Shown here in pieces: positions 1-14,600 of a stretch of 64,000 bases of DNA. Numbering within the stretch: position 1 is the stretch's first letter; every line of letters begins with the position of its first letter. The notes under the pieces are model-generated. The model had not been told where the DNA came from, made no database searches, and saw nothing but the letters and a program-made list of their open reading frames with translations. Made by a program: the position numbers and the translations under genes. The DNA comes from Polyodon spathula (taxonomy: Eukaryota > Chordata > Actinopteri > Acipenseriformes > Polyodontidae), in contig NC_054545.1 in the NCBI RefSeq assembly GCF_017654505.1, forward strand, positions 11,186,047 through 11,250,046. Direction: 5' to 3'.

Positions 1-669
1 CCATATTGAGTTGCTGTGACTTAAATTGAACGGCCACTTTAGATTGCATTGAGATTTAAGCTCTTAACATTTAATAGCAAAATAATTTTGTACAGATGTC
101 CAGTATTGGTTAGTTGTTTTGTGTCTGCATTTTTGTCTGCACTTCATTTTTATTTAATTAATTATCAAACTAAATTATATACTTGCCACCTTTAGAAATA
201 TTTTAATTTTTCCAGATTTTTCTTCTGGTACATTGTGCTTCTCAAGAAACTGTAATTTGAACATTGAGTACCTGCAATGTCCCTCATTCCCAAATTACTT
301 TAGTAGCTGCTATTCCTGATGATAAATCACTGAATCAGGAAAGCTCAGGAAATTGTCTGTCTGAAATGTCTGGTATTGTCCTGAAACCAACTGGGAATGA
401 TTTTGTAGTGGAAACCTAAAAAATAAGCATTTTAAATATTCAAATCCGTCAGAAGGCTGAAGGAATGCAGTAGATGGACACCAAGTTAAACAATATAGCA
501 GCTAACTGACAACGTTTTATTTCAACATGTTAATTGACCTTTATTGCTACATCTCTGAAACGTGAAGAGGGAGAACTGTAGATATTTTAAGTTGTCTTGG
601 GTTTCTTTAAAATATATTAAGCTGTCTTTATTGTTATCATTTCTTTTTTGTATTCATTTTGCGTTTCAG
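1..669. other. SPRED1 intron upstream of first visible exon
   Basis: AT-rich intronic sequence ending in the splice acceptor at 668-669. I see no coding exon, recognisable repeat or RNA gene in it. Confidence 0.7.
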
Positions 670-844
670 TGATAGTTATGCACGCGTGCGAGCAGTGGTG
701 ATGACCCGAGATGACTCAAGTGGTGGATGGCTGCCGTGGGGAGGGGGTGGACTCAGCTGTGTTACGGTCTACAAAGTCAGTCGTCAGGAAGAAAATGGCT
801 GCACCGACTTTCTTATCCATGGAGAGAGACTAAAGGACAAAACA
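670..844 (+). CDS. SPRED1: SPRED1 exon, EVH1 domain first half
   Basis: The acceptor is tttcag before 670 and the donor GTAAGA begins at 845. The first base completes a codon from the upstream exon, and 58 codons follow, from [10 protein letters not shown] to GERLKDKT. The Trp of SSGGW, important for EVH1 ligand binding in the family, is present. The next exon continues in frame with VVLEC. Confidence 0.93.
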
Positions 845-3800
845 GTAAGACTTCAGTTCTCAAATACAATTTACATATGGTAAGCCAATTATCATTTAAA
901 GAAAACTCATTAATTTATAGCTATCTCTAAATATTTGAAGATATCTAAAATACATTGAGATCTCAGTGATTTCTAGATATCTTTTAAATGGAGCTTTTAA
1001 TGAGAGCTCTAAAATGCATTTTCAGATACCATTAAATCATTACGATATCTTGAAATAACTTCCTGTTCATTTTGAGATATTTCTAAATGATTGATCTCAA
1101 GTGAACAAGAAGTTATTTACAGATATCTTAAAATGGTTTAGAGAGAACTCTAAATGAAGGGGAAGTTGTTTCAAGATATCTCTAAATGACTGTTTTTGTT
1201 TTCTTACCATACTAGTAAAACCATTAAAGATATCCTGTAAATCAATTTGAGCTCTTTGTTTTATTTTTCAATATCTTCAAAAGGCTGTATTTACAGAGAT
1301 CACCTAAAACATTTCAAGCTATCTTAAAATGCAATTTGAGATGTGTCTAAATGATTATTTGGCTGCCATATTTATAAATGGTGCCTATAGAAACCCCCTT
1401 GAACTTTTTTCACATTTTATTGTCAGTGCCTCAGTTTCATGCATTTAAATGAGGATTTTTTTCCACTTCTCTACACACCATACTCCACACTGTTAAGGGT
1501 GGGAATTTTTATTGAGAAAAAAGTCTATATTAAATACAAAACTGAGAGATCATAATTGGATAAGTCTTCACCCCCCAGAGTTAATACTTGGTGGAAGCAT
1601 CTTTGCCAGCGATTACAGCCGTGAGTCTGTTGGGATAGGTCTCTATCAACTTTGCACACCTAGATTTAGCAATATTTGACCATTCTTTACAAAACTGTTC
1701 AAGCTCTGTCAGGTGCTCATGGTTGAGTCTTTGCTTTTTAAAAGCACTTCCCAGCAGAGGGAACCTACAGGAACTGCTGAATTTATCTTGAAAACATGTG
1801 ACTCACTACAATTTAACACAGGTGGAGGCCACTTAACTTGGTGTGTGATTTTTGAAGGCGATTTTGGTTACACCTGAGCTAATTTAGGATCGTTATTACA
1901 ATGGGATGGACACTTATCCAACCAAGCTATTTCAGTTTTTATTTAATTAATTTTCTACAAATTTCCAGAATATTGATTTTTTCACTTGGAAGTTGTGGGG
2001 TATAAGGAAACAAAAGGTGAACATTTTTAAAGGGGTTGTAGACTTTCTATAGACACTGTAATATGCATTCAGTGCCTGGTTACAACTGGGCTCAATACCT
2101 GTAATCAACATTTTCATTTAGAACAGGAGGATTTGTTACATACACATTTATTATAGATAGAGATGGAAGGAAATTGCAGCAACACTGTGATGCATTGAGC
2201 TTCCTAACAAACAGTGTTACAAGGAAGATTAAATACTTTTTTTTTTTTTTTGAGGGATAAATTGTGGATGTAAAGGTTATTCTGCAATTCTGATGTGGTG
2301 TAAGCTCTGAATAATGAACAATTGACTTTTAAGCAGTATAGTGTTTGGTGAAAATAGTTACTGTAGTATACAGTTGTAGTAATTTGATCTGTGGCTTTTT
2401 ATTTTTGTAACACGATAAATGTCATACAGTTTATTCAATTTTTTGAAACTACATAAATGCAGCAATACAATGAAAGGTTTGTATGCAAGCAGCATTCAGT
2501 CTAAGGCTAAAATGCACACATTTTTCTCAATAACTGGCAACAGCCTTCGCACTCAGTTTACCAACTTCCACAAATTATCATAAATATCAACCTTAAGAGA
2601 CTCCAACATCTCAAGGTAAACCTATCATTTTGAGAGCATTCGTGCAAAGCATTAATATAAGCATATTTGCGTCCGTCTTGCAGCTAATTCTCTAATTTCC
2701 CTCGGTAAAAATGCATGTCACATTCCTGTACAGGGTGGGCGAAGCAGGTGTCTGCTCATGAACTTTGCTGTTTTTAACTTGTTGCATAATTGAATACTAA
2801 GCAGTAAAGCAAAATCTTTCTGCATTATTTAGAAGTATAAATACTCCAGTAAACACACTGCTCATAATTCTTTTTTTGCTTTATTTTCCTTTTATAAAAA
2901 ATATCAACCATTTCAGAAATATCATCTCAAGCGTTTTGAAACGTGGTAAAAATGTAATCAAAATATGAATTGTCAAATACACATTTTAAATGTATTATAT
3001 AGTAATTGAATAAGACATACCATGTGCATTTTTTTATTTATTTTTTGCAAGTTGAGTTTCTTTGTCATGTGACTTCACTTGCGTGCCTCTGCTGAAACTC
3101 AGCGTGGCAGCTGCACCAATGAAGAAAAAAAATGCAGTAAAAGACAGGGCTTAAAATTTTTTTTAAAAAAATCTGATTTATCTATGAGTTTTGCTGTCAT
3201 TCCATTGATCGTGTGGGTGTCAATACCATTAAAATATCACATTGCCAGCAGTGGGTTAGTCGACCCAGAAAAGCACTGGTACTTTTTTCAATAGGTAGAA
3301 ACTTGACTTAACATGACTTAATCTTTAATTATGTTTGTGTTTTGTGTTTTTTTTTTAATGAAAACTGTACTGCGCTCAGGCGGGGCTTTTCCAAAGTAAG
3401 CAAAATTTAATTGCAAGTTTTGATTATTGTTTAGTTTTATTTCTTTACATGCTTCGTGCCTTTTAATAATGCTATAATTATCAATATTAAACCGTGGCTG
3501 TTAATTTACGTTATATTTCCTGACAGTGTTTCTAGCTGTACATTCAAAGGAAATGCATCGCTTTACTGTGCAAGTCATGAGGTCACTACACTACACACGG
3601 TTTGTTTCATAAAGACATTCCGGAGACATCCCTCTTGTTTCGCTAAATTTAACAAGGCAGAATCGGCAAAGAAACAATTGGGAGGATTAATTATGCACTT
3701 ACATTAAAGAGGGGCGCTATTTAAAATACAATCGGGTGATACACAACACTGAACCTGTGTAGAGGAACAAGTCAATTAATGGTATGCCTTTTATCAGTTT

Positions 3801-6800
3801 CATATTTTATCCTGGTTATTATAATGCCAGTAAAACTTAATTTGTACTGTACATAGGATTGCTCTCACATCACTGTTATTAAATATTTTTTATTGTTATA
3901 ATGCCAGCAATAAAATAAACAGGTAGTTTTAAAACACCTTCATTTGTAGACTGAACTACAGTGTTAGTGTAAGACTGTAAATATGGTTCTCACAACGCTG
4001 CTGAACATTTGTTTTCTGAACTGTTGTAATATAATTCCTAGATTTTCTGCTTATTTTAATGCCAGCAATGAGCCATGTCTATAAACATTGACAGGTATGA
4101 AGTATCTTCAGGTGCTTTACTTACAGCAACAGTTATTGAAAATCTTGGCTTTAATAAAAATAAAGAATTGTCGTAATATTTATTAATTTACTTTAACTGT
4201 CAACGTTATATTTATGTTCAATGCCATGTTTAATTATTAATACGTTGATTTAAAAGTGTGGGGGAGAAACGACTGGCCATTTTTTTCCAAAAACAGAACT
4301 TGCTATTCCCAAAAATGGAAAATTAGTAGCCTTAAAGATGGTTACAATTAAAGGCTGTGCAGACAACAGTGTTTTATACAGTAGTATAAAGCAATTAGAT
4401 GCATGCTACCAATTAAGCATGCAGTCTATATCCACGATAACAACGGCCAGGGCTTCATAAAGGTAAATATACACCTCATAAAAATTCTAGGTTTATTTTA
4501 TATAGGTAAATCGGAGGATGATTCAGAGTCCAAGGTAGTGCCACAATAAATGTCTTTTTAAAATTGAAAGTAAATTTTATAATTGTTGAGATACTTATTG
4601 TGGAATATTGTTTCAAAATTGTGTAATGCATCAACAATGATATATTAAAAGGGTTAATGCGTGACAAAGTTTTTCACTGGTAATTTACACTTTCTCTAAA
4701 AAGCACAGAGGGAAAAAGCTTTCTACCCTTTCTCTATCTAAAAAGCTTAGAGGGAATGCTGTATGCAAGACATGTGGAAAAGTAGTTTTAAAATGTGATT
4801 AGTATTTTAATATTTTACATCACTAATAAATTAAATGTGCCTGCTCAAGAACTTGCCTGTATTACTTTCATATTTTATCATTTTAAATAATTTCAAAAGG
4901 GATTCCTACTGTGACTTTGGCTCTGATAAACATGGTTGTGACTCATGCTGTTGTAATCAAACTTCGCCTTGGAGACCAAACCTAATTGGCAGTTTGGCTT
5001 TAAATACTTTCTGCATTTTAATTGAAACCTCATTTCATATACTTTTCTACATTGAAAGTTTTGTTCCTTTTTTCATTGTTTTAAGTTACAGATGTAGCTT
5101 TTTATCTTTTTTTTTTTTTTTTTTTTTTAAAGCCGCTTACAGATGCAGTCAGGATACATTTACAGTACATTGGCTCCATGAGAAGTATCTGTTACTGTAG
5201 TGTGTAAAACCAGTCCAAATTTAAAAAAGGATAATGTCCAGTTAGTCAACAGATAACCAATTGCTGATCGAAATATTCTTTATTTTATGAAAAAAAGCTC
5301 AAGACATTCTCTATGTCCTTGTTTTAGACCAAGCTATCCAAGTGGTCAACAAGGTAGAGACAAAGTATTCCTTGTTTTATATAAAAGGCTGTTTGTGAAT
5401 GGCCAAGGATGAAATGTGCAAGATATATAGAGGAAGTGTTCTAGTCTGTGGAGATTTCCAAAGTGATCTGCATCAAAGGACTGGGGTCATTTCGGAAGGA
5501 GCTTAAAGCCACCTCATTCCTGTTATAGCCTTAAGACAGGAAGCACATCTTGAAGATTCACTGTATTCCTACAGGACCAGCTGTGAGATGGACATTAGGA
5601 ATATAAAATAACTAGTCCTTGCACACTCAGGCTGATTTTAATAAAGGTACTGCAACTCCACTGGTGCATGAAGCCTTGAATTTCAAAACTGGTCATTCTA
5701 ATTGGATACATTTTAAAATACCCATATACATGTGTTACAGAATGTAAAGAAGTTTTTGTTTTGAAATTTCCTGAAAGATTATAGAATTTCCCTGTTAGCC
5801 TTAGGTTAGAGCAAGCAATATATAGCCCATTAAATGTCTGTAACCTTTTATGGCCCAGAAAAAGAAGTTCAGATATTCAGTTCCTGTATCTAGCTGTCTG
5901 TAACAGTCTGTTCTTTTAGCAAACCGTTGTGCTTAGGTGTTGAACGCTCCTTCTGTGCTGTAAATGTCTAGAGTCCATTAAGGATTCAGGAGGGGGAAAC
6001 AAAGCACTGTGACGCTTTACTGTCATGGTGTCAGTCTGTTATTTCTATCACTGTAGAGTGTGCCCCTGCAGTTTCTGACATGATCGATCACGACTAACCA
6101 CTCCCTTGTCTCCAAACCCACATTGCTTTTGCCTAAACAGTCCTTGCGTGGTTCACTTCTGCTTAGAGGCATTTTATACTGTGGCTCTGAATGCGGTTAT
6201 TTCTGTCTTCACTTTGACAAAACAATGCTGCATGTTTTTGATCATTGTGTAATGTAATCTAAAGTGCAGTACTTATGGTAGTAGAGTATGCAGAACTACA
6301 GTATGTGCTGACATAAATTACTGAAGTTATAGCCAGCATAGAAAATGTACACACCTTTTTATTTAGACCTGGAATAATTGTATTTATTTTGAATAAAAGC
6401 TGGAAGAACTTGAATCCAAAAATAATTTCTCGCTGCTTTCATTGTACCGGTATTTTGCATTTATTTTCTTTTAATATTTTACTGTGTATTTACTGTGTAA
6501 TTTATTGTAAGATAAAAAATATTTATTTAATAAACACTAGTGCATGGATTTGTTGTAAGTACCACACGCTATCATTACCTGTATTGTGTTTTATATATAT
6601 ATTTTTTAAGCACCTCCCGGTTACATGCTGTACAGTGCTGTTGTTTTTTGAAAATGTTATCTTTGCTGTTCCCATGTGTTTATTCAGAATGCATTTTTGA
6701 CTGATAGAATAAAACATTTTTAAAAAATGCCATGCAGTTTGGTACTATATACTGTTGTTTTGAATGCAATCCAAAGTGGTGTCCGCCACACCAGAATTCT

Positions 6801-8933
6801 GTATTTCCATAGTGTAATATAATTGAACTATTGAATGCAACTCTCTAAAATGTATTGAATAACTACCTCTATTTCTCAAAGAAAATACAATCAATTTTTT
6901 TGGAGTGGGGTGGTTGCATTCCAGCATGCCTTTAGTACTGGTTAATCTTGTTTACCTGCAGGTTGTATTTATATTTTAGCTACAGTAAAGACCAAGTATC
7001 AGTTACTGCACACGCTCTACCAATAGTCATCTTTTTCTTTTTTCTCACTGCGTGTTGTTTAGCTTGAACTGAATTTGGTGTAAATTCAACTTACTTGTTT
7101 TTTGTGCCCTTAAATAAATTCTCTCCAACAGTGGTTCAAGGCTAGAGACAAAACTACAGAATGACCAAATAAAAAACAATTGAACCATTTTACTTGTTCA
7201 GCATTTTTTTAAATGCTTTAAAACCCAAGAAATCTAAAACAAGAAACTAACACAGTCAAAGTAAATGTTGACTATATATATAATATATAGATATATATAT
7301 AATAATATATATATATATATATATATAGATATATATAATTATTAATATATTATATTTTAATGTATGTAACTACAGTTTTTGTGTGTCGCATTTTTTCTTT
7401 CACAAATACAATGCAATATGTGGAACTGATTACTTGTTTGCTTTGTCTTTAGTTAAAATAAAAAATAAATAATAATCTGAGTTTTTCTGATGGTGTCCTT
7501 TTAGTTGGAAGCGGAATTCCTTTTCTGTTTTTTTGTATCTGTTTTGGACTGCAGTGTAGACACATTCTTCCTTGAAATGCTTACTTCCTCTTTTACTGCA
7601 CTCTCCTTAGCGTTGGCACCAACCAGTCTAGCCGCAACAATAACTCTGTGCTCCAGCCTACTCGTGGCAACTGGATTGTGTAAACAAAACGTTATGTTGT
7701 CTAGTGGTGGATGTTATGGAAATTTACTGCTAAGGATTCATGAAGATTTGAGGCAATTTCCTATGAATGGCGAGACTTAAGTAAAACAATAAAAAAAAAA
7801 AAAAGAATCACTTGTTTGTTTAGTTCAAAATTCTTTAAGCTCACTTTAGGCTCATTTCTCAGTATCATTCTGCCCTACACTGACTTACTGTACACTGATA
7901 CATTGAACTGAACACAGACTGAACTTCCTCAAAACTGCAGTCGCACTCCGCTCCCTCAGTACTCTGGCATGATGCTTTATATAAATTTGGTAGTCCAAAA
8001 GATTACATAACAATGTCACTAAATAAGAGTGCATACAATGTGAAAGTAGTGTGATTCCCGCCACCACCACGTTGCTTTCCTTCTACACTTGCACTACTTT
8101 TCATGCTGGTCTCCTGCACTTTTCCTTTTAAGCCTTTTCTTTTTAAAATTAAATGTGATCAGATTAAAAACAGATTAAATGCGAGCTTCACAGATATACA
8201 AGTGGTTAGTCAAAAGCAAAAGAAACTCCCTATACCGCTTGACACAGACAGCATCAATAACAAATATTTTTGATGTGTTTTGATTTATTTTTTTGTTTAC
8301 TAGTGATGGTGCTTAAAACCTAAATATGATGTATTTTTATAAATGCAAGTCTTTATTCACAAAGGCATGTTACCAGCATAGAATTTGTGTTCTCTCTAAT
8401 TCCCCCCATGCATTTTCAACCTTTGATTCATTAAATTGCCAACACAGTAGTTTCGCAAAGTAAATGCTGTGGCATTTCACCTTTTTGCCAGTTTATAATA
8501 CATTGTAAAGTACCATAACCAATTGTAAAATGTAACCATCTACCATTTTTTACATTACTTTAATTATAGCTTACTGACACTTAAAACCTACTTTGAGTCC
8601 ATAGGAACATTCTCAAAAAAGCTAGTGAATTTTAGTAGTGGTTTTACTCTAGTCACTGGTGTGACAATACATTTCTTTTGTGCAGTAATACTAAACATCT
8701 TCAAATATAATCAACTAATTTAAAACTAATGTTTTCTACTCCTTCAAAAAAACAAAACAAACCCATTACAGTGTAGGGAGGGGTGGGGGTGTTAAAGCTG
8801 TTCTAAATTAAAATATTTACCCAATCAAGAAATAATAATGAAACGTGTACTAAAATAAATGTATATTAAAACTATGCAAAATAGTTTAACATCTGTCTAT
8901 ACTTATGTACTTTTTTACCTTTTAAAAAAAAAA

Positions 8934-9008
<75 letters not shown>

Positions 9009-10593
9009 CAGTACTGTGCAAAAGTTTTAGGCAGGTGTGAAAAATGCTGTAAAGTAAGAATGCTTTCAAAAATAGGCATGTTAATAGATTATAATGATCT
9101 ATTAACTAAATGCAAAGTGAGTGAACAGAAGAAAAATCTACATCAAATCCATATTTGGTGTGACCACCCTTTGCCTTCAAAACAGCATCAATTCTTCTAG
9201 GTACACTTGCACAAAGTCAGGGATTTTGTAGGCATATAGTCAGGTGTATGATTAAACAATTATACCAAACAGGTGCTAATGATCATCAATTCAATATGTA
9301 GGTTGAAACACAATCATTAACTGAAACAGAAACAGCTGTGTAGGAGGAATAAAACTGGATGAGGAACAGCCAAACTCAGCTAACTAGGTGAGGTTGCTGA
9401 AGGCAGTTTACTGTCAAAAGTCATACACCATGGCAAGACTGTGCACAGCATCAAGACACAAGGTAGTTATACTGCATCAGCAAGGTCTCTCCCAGGCAGA
9501 AATTTCAAGGCAGACAGGGGTTTCCAGATGTGCTGTCCAAGCTCTTTTGAAGAAGCACAAAGAAACGGGCAACGTTGAGGACCGTAGACGCAGTGGTCGG
9601 CCAAGGAAACTTACTGCAGCAGATGAAAGACACATCATGCTTACTTCCCTTCGCAATCAGAAGATGTCCAGCAATGCCATCAGCTCAGAATTGGCAGAAA
9701 ACAGTGGGACCCTGGTACACCCATCTACTGTCCGGAGAAGTCTGGTCAGAAGTGGCCTTCATGGAAGACTTGCGGCCAAAAAGCCATACCTTCGACGTGG
9801 AAACAAGGCCAAACGACTCAACTATGCACAAAAACACAGGAACTGGGGTGCAGAAAAATGGCAGCAGGTGCTCTGGACTGATGAGTCAAAATTTGAAATA
9901 TTTGGCTGTAGCAGAAGGCAGTTTGTTCGCCGAAGGGCTGGAGAGCGGTACACGAATGAGTGTCTGCAGGCAACAGTGAAGCATGGTGGAGGTTCCTTGC
10001 AAGTTTGGGGCTGCATTTCTGCAAATGGAGTTGGGGATTTGGTCAGAATTAATGGTCTCCTCAATGCTGAGAAGTACAGGCAGATACTTATCCATCATGC
10101 AATACCATCAGGGAGGCATCTGATTGGCCCCAAATTTATTCTGCAGCATGACAACGACCCCAAACATACAGCAAAAGTCATTAAGAACTATCTTCAGCGT
10201 AAAGAAGAACAAGGAGTCCTGGAAGTGATGGTATGGCCCCCACAGAGCCCTGATCTCAACATCATCGAGTCTGTCTGGGATTACATGAAGAGAGAGAAGC
10301 AACTGAGGCTGCCTAAATCCACAGAAGAACTGTGGTTAGTTCTCCAAGATGTTTGGGCCAACCTACCTGCCGAGTTCCTTCAAAAACTGTGTGCAAGTGT
10401 ACCTAGAAGAATTGATGCTGTTTTGAAGGCAAAGGGTGGTCACACCAAATATGGATTTGATGTAGATTTTTCTTCTGTTCACTCACTTTGCATTTTGTTA
10501 ATTGATAAATATAAACTATTAACATGTCTATTTTTGAAAGCATTCTTACTTTACAGCATTTTTTCACACCTGCCTAAAACTTTTGCACAGTAC

Positions 10594-10666
<73 letters not shown>

Positions 10667-11588
10667 ATCAGTTTTGGATATATATTAAAATTTCAGTAAT
10701 TAAAATACGTCAGTTTGGAGCATTTTTAAAGCAGTAATGGTAGACTACAGTTACATTGCAACATAATTGATTTTAGAACATGGTTTATAAAAAAAATAAA
10801 ATGAAATCTTAATACAACTTTACTGGTTGAATTGGTCCACTAGTGAGTAGGTTACAGTATAAATGGCAGACAATCCATCAGTAAAAATAAAGAACCCTTC
10901 TCTGTGACTATAGCTGCACATCTGTTTATATTTACAGACGTAAGTGATAACTGAATATAATGTTAGTACAATTACTGATTTTGGAATCTTTTTGACACTA
11001 CATCTCTTTTTACAACATAACCTATACAGTCATTTTAGATGTTACTGATTTAAGGAACAGTCACAAATACATCGTGGAGAGAGATCTACTAAACAATTTA
11101 AAACCATGTGGACAACCCTTTTTTAATCTGTGAAGAAAAAAAAAAACTGAAATTCATTGTTTTTGTAACCTGCATTTTTATGCTAAGCCTTCTAAGATGC
11201 ATTGCTTTGTGTGATATTAAGCATAAATCATCTTTAGTTTATATATTTTGAACTGGAGCATGTATGTGCAAGTATGCAATTGGTTTAAAAAAGATAAAAA
11301 TGGAAAAAACCTGGACAGCTGAAGAGACACTGTGAAGACTAAAGAATTTTGTTTGCTGCGCCAGCACCACAGCACCCCTCTCAATGCCCTCCCACGCTCA
11401 ACCTTAATGCATCCTTCACTCAAGCTTCTCGCTACCTTCATGCTACAAACACTGACCATTCCTTTCTTGTACTCAACAATAATACAATGTGGGTATTGCA
11501 TTTCAATTCATGATGAGACCGTGTTACAAACCATTTGGTTGTACTGACGTAGCTACATTGTTTGGAATCCTTTTCAGCCAATCGGGGC

Positions 11589-11629
<41 letters not shown>

Positions 11630-14600
11630 CAAGCCATATTATAATACAGAATAAATGAAAATAGTACCTTATTCACTACAGATAAAGAAACAAAAACAAA
11701 AAAAAAACTGAAAAATTACACATGTGTTTTGACTTGTTGTAATACGAAGTTTATTTTTCATACTCTAGCTTAATCCAATTTTTTTTAAATCTAGCTTGTC
11801 ATAATCATGTAAGATGACTCTTATTTCTGAATTGATACATTAGAACTGTTTTATTAATCTGTTGCAAAATACAACCCAACTGGAAGACAAACCTAGTCCC
11901 AGAGCATACCATTGTACTTGTTGGCGCTTGCTTGTTATTTGATATAAAAGCCTGCCTTATTTTCATTAGTGCAGAGAGACACAAAAAGGACTTCCAGTTG
12001 CTTCACAAATAGCACAAAGCCCGTCTCCCATTTCATTTAATCTACTAGGAAGCTGTGTTGCAGTTAACTCAAAGTTCTGATTTAATAATGGGCTTTGTGA
12101 AACTGTTACTACTGTACAATATAGTGTTCTTCATTGCTGCCAGTCTGTGTAGCAGTTTCAACTCTGTCTGCTTAAACCTACTGTACAGTACTACATAGAA
12201 AATGTTTTCACATTATCCATATCTGAAGAACGCTTAATGTTTTTGGCTATGTTGACTTTATTTCCACAGCCAGGCATACAGATGTACTTTAATTTGTCAT
12301 TTATATTTTTTGGGGTAAACTCCATTATTGGAAGGTGAGAAATCGTGCAAACTATATCAAACCCTATACAGTTTTAATTATTTTTTAATTAGCCAAATCT
12401 GCTAATACCTGTGCAATGCTAAAGGCTTTTTGATATTCTTTTGGGCTAAGTACGGTGTCTGAAGTTACAACCTTACTGAATTGATTATATTTACATTTTT
12501 GAAAAGATACTTGGAGCAAATGTAAACGCTGCAACAATTATTGGGATTAAATGTGAAAAAATATATATTCTCTGAAATTGTATAGGGGATGCTTGAGGAG
12601 AATTTTTCAAGCTTGCAATATACAAACCTCAAACTAGCTTATTTTGTCAATTACATCAAAGAAGTGCTGTATTCCACATGCTTGTACTAAACCCTGATTA
12701 TGAGACCAAATTACAAGACCTTTTTCAGAGGGATCGGAAAACGTTCAGCCCAATTATGTCCCATACAGTACTCTGGGTTCTCACCAGGAGTTTAACAGCA
12801 AGGTAGTGGGAGGGGCAGGAGTGGAGTGGGACACAGCGAAAGAAACAGAGATCCTTGCAACCCCCTGTTGGCGAGGCAGGACAAGTCATGCACATGCTTA
12901 CACTTTGTGGAAGTATTTCTTGGCATATATAATCTATATCTATGGTTGTCAGTAAGTGTAGTCTGTGTCATTGGGTGATGTACTCCCTAGCAACGCATTG
13001 ATAATTCATGTTCTGCATGTGAGTTATATTTGTAGTTAAAATAATATAGGCTACTTCTGATTACTAATATACTAAATGTGCATCATCTCACATTTTAAAT
13101 ATTCTAAACTTTGCTGTGATTGTGGAGTTTTACTTTTGTTGTCGTCGTTCTGATATATATGGTTGTTGCACCATTAAAAGACGTAACTTACACTTGATCA
13201 CGTGTGCTTGCAAGAATAAGTGGAAAACCCATTTGTCACTGTTGTTCCATAGTTAAGGAATATACAACATAAACGTTTTTGCCACTTATCGCATGTAAAA
13301 CTGGACATGTACTATGTCCCACATTTTATATTTTAAAACCTACATATTATATGAAAATCTACTGTATCTATGGGGAAACTGAAGTCATACAAAAGGATTA
13401 TTGTGGAACTGGATTTTTTTTTCTAAAGACCTTGAAACAAAAAAGATTGAATATCTCAAAACCGTTTGGAATACACATTACTGTTCTTCATCGGAACAAT
13501 TTATTTATTTAACCCAGCTTGTTATGGTATCATAAAAGATTTGCAGCGGTGTTGGTTGATACAGAGCTGTGTATCAGGGTGTGGGGGTGTGCTAATAAAG
13601 TTCAGTGAAGTTCAGTCTGGTCTCCGTGTTGCATACATAACACGCACCAAACTAAAGAACATGCTGCTTGCAACCAACCCATTGAAGAGTATTGAGAGCT
13701 GAAGCAAGTATTTTAATTTCTCACATAAAGGAATAATCTACAGTGTTTCACAGGATTATTATCTTCTGACCGTTATGCAAACTGAAAATACAGTGTAATG
13801 GCCTGATTACAGCATCATTTTTCCAGGTAACAACGTAACAGCTGTTATGCTCGATAGCGCTGGCGACAACCCTGGTACTATATCCAAATAACTTTTAATT
13901 TATGCATCATTAAGTTTTTTAAATGTTTAGAAAGCCCTTGACCATGACTAAAGTACCATTTCGGAGCATCGGGTTCACTGGACAAAAAATGTATGAAATG
14001 CAGTTTGAGTGACTAATTTCCCAGATCTCCAAGTGTTGTACGTGCAGTTTATCCATGCAGTGCATTTTCGTTTAATATTTCTTTTAAATGTTCAGTGAAT
14101 AGGTTTAGTAATAATACTTCATCAATATAGCTTCAAGATAACTTCAACAGTAGCTTTCACTTCTGTTTTGTTTAAATATGTATTTATTTTTTGGAATAAC
14201 TACTTTTCTGTTGATCACTTTACACTACTTCTCTGGCTTACTGGAAAACTGCTTTACTTGGAGACGTATTGATAAGAATAATCTAAAAGAAATGCAATAG
14301 AGATTTGTTGTACGGTATGCTGTAGTTTACTAATGTTTCATAGTTTTCATAACGGTTACATCTTGTTTTTGGTTTTTCTTGTTTTACTTAGTTATTTTAA
14401 ATGTTTCCATTTATTGTTTTTTACAGGTGGTTTTGGAGTGTATATTGAAGAAGGACCTGGTATACAACAAGGTGACTCCAATATTTCACCACTGGAGGAT
14501 CAGTGACAAAAAGTTTGGACTCACTTTTCAGAGTCCTGCTGATGCAAGAGCGTTCGACAGAGGCATTCGCAGAGCCATCGAGGATATCCACCAAGGTACA

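Larger units (their letters stand above)
845..14426. other. Large SPRED1 intron between the two EVH1 exons
   Basis: A 13.6-kb intron. It holds a GATATCT-rich repeat (about 935-1350), a deleted Tc1-type element (1378-2060), TA tracts near 7.3 kb, the near-intact DD38E element (9009-10595), a poly-T run (about 11590-11626) and a possible small LTR (13520-13642). The rest shows no convincing coding signal. Confidence 0.75.

Noticed and set aside
7505..7780. 91-codon hydrophobic frame in the SPRED1 intron
   Set aside because: No homology recognised, no splice or start context; chance open frame.
11590..11626. Retrogene or SINE ending in the poly-T run
   Set aside because: No tRNA-like head, LINE-like tail or target duplication could be seen; same for 45431-45468 and 55082-55118.
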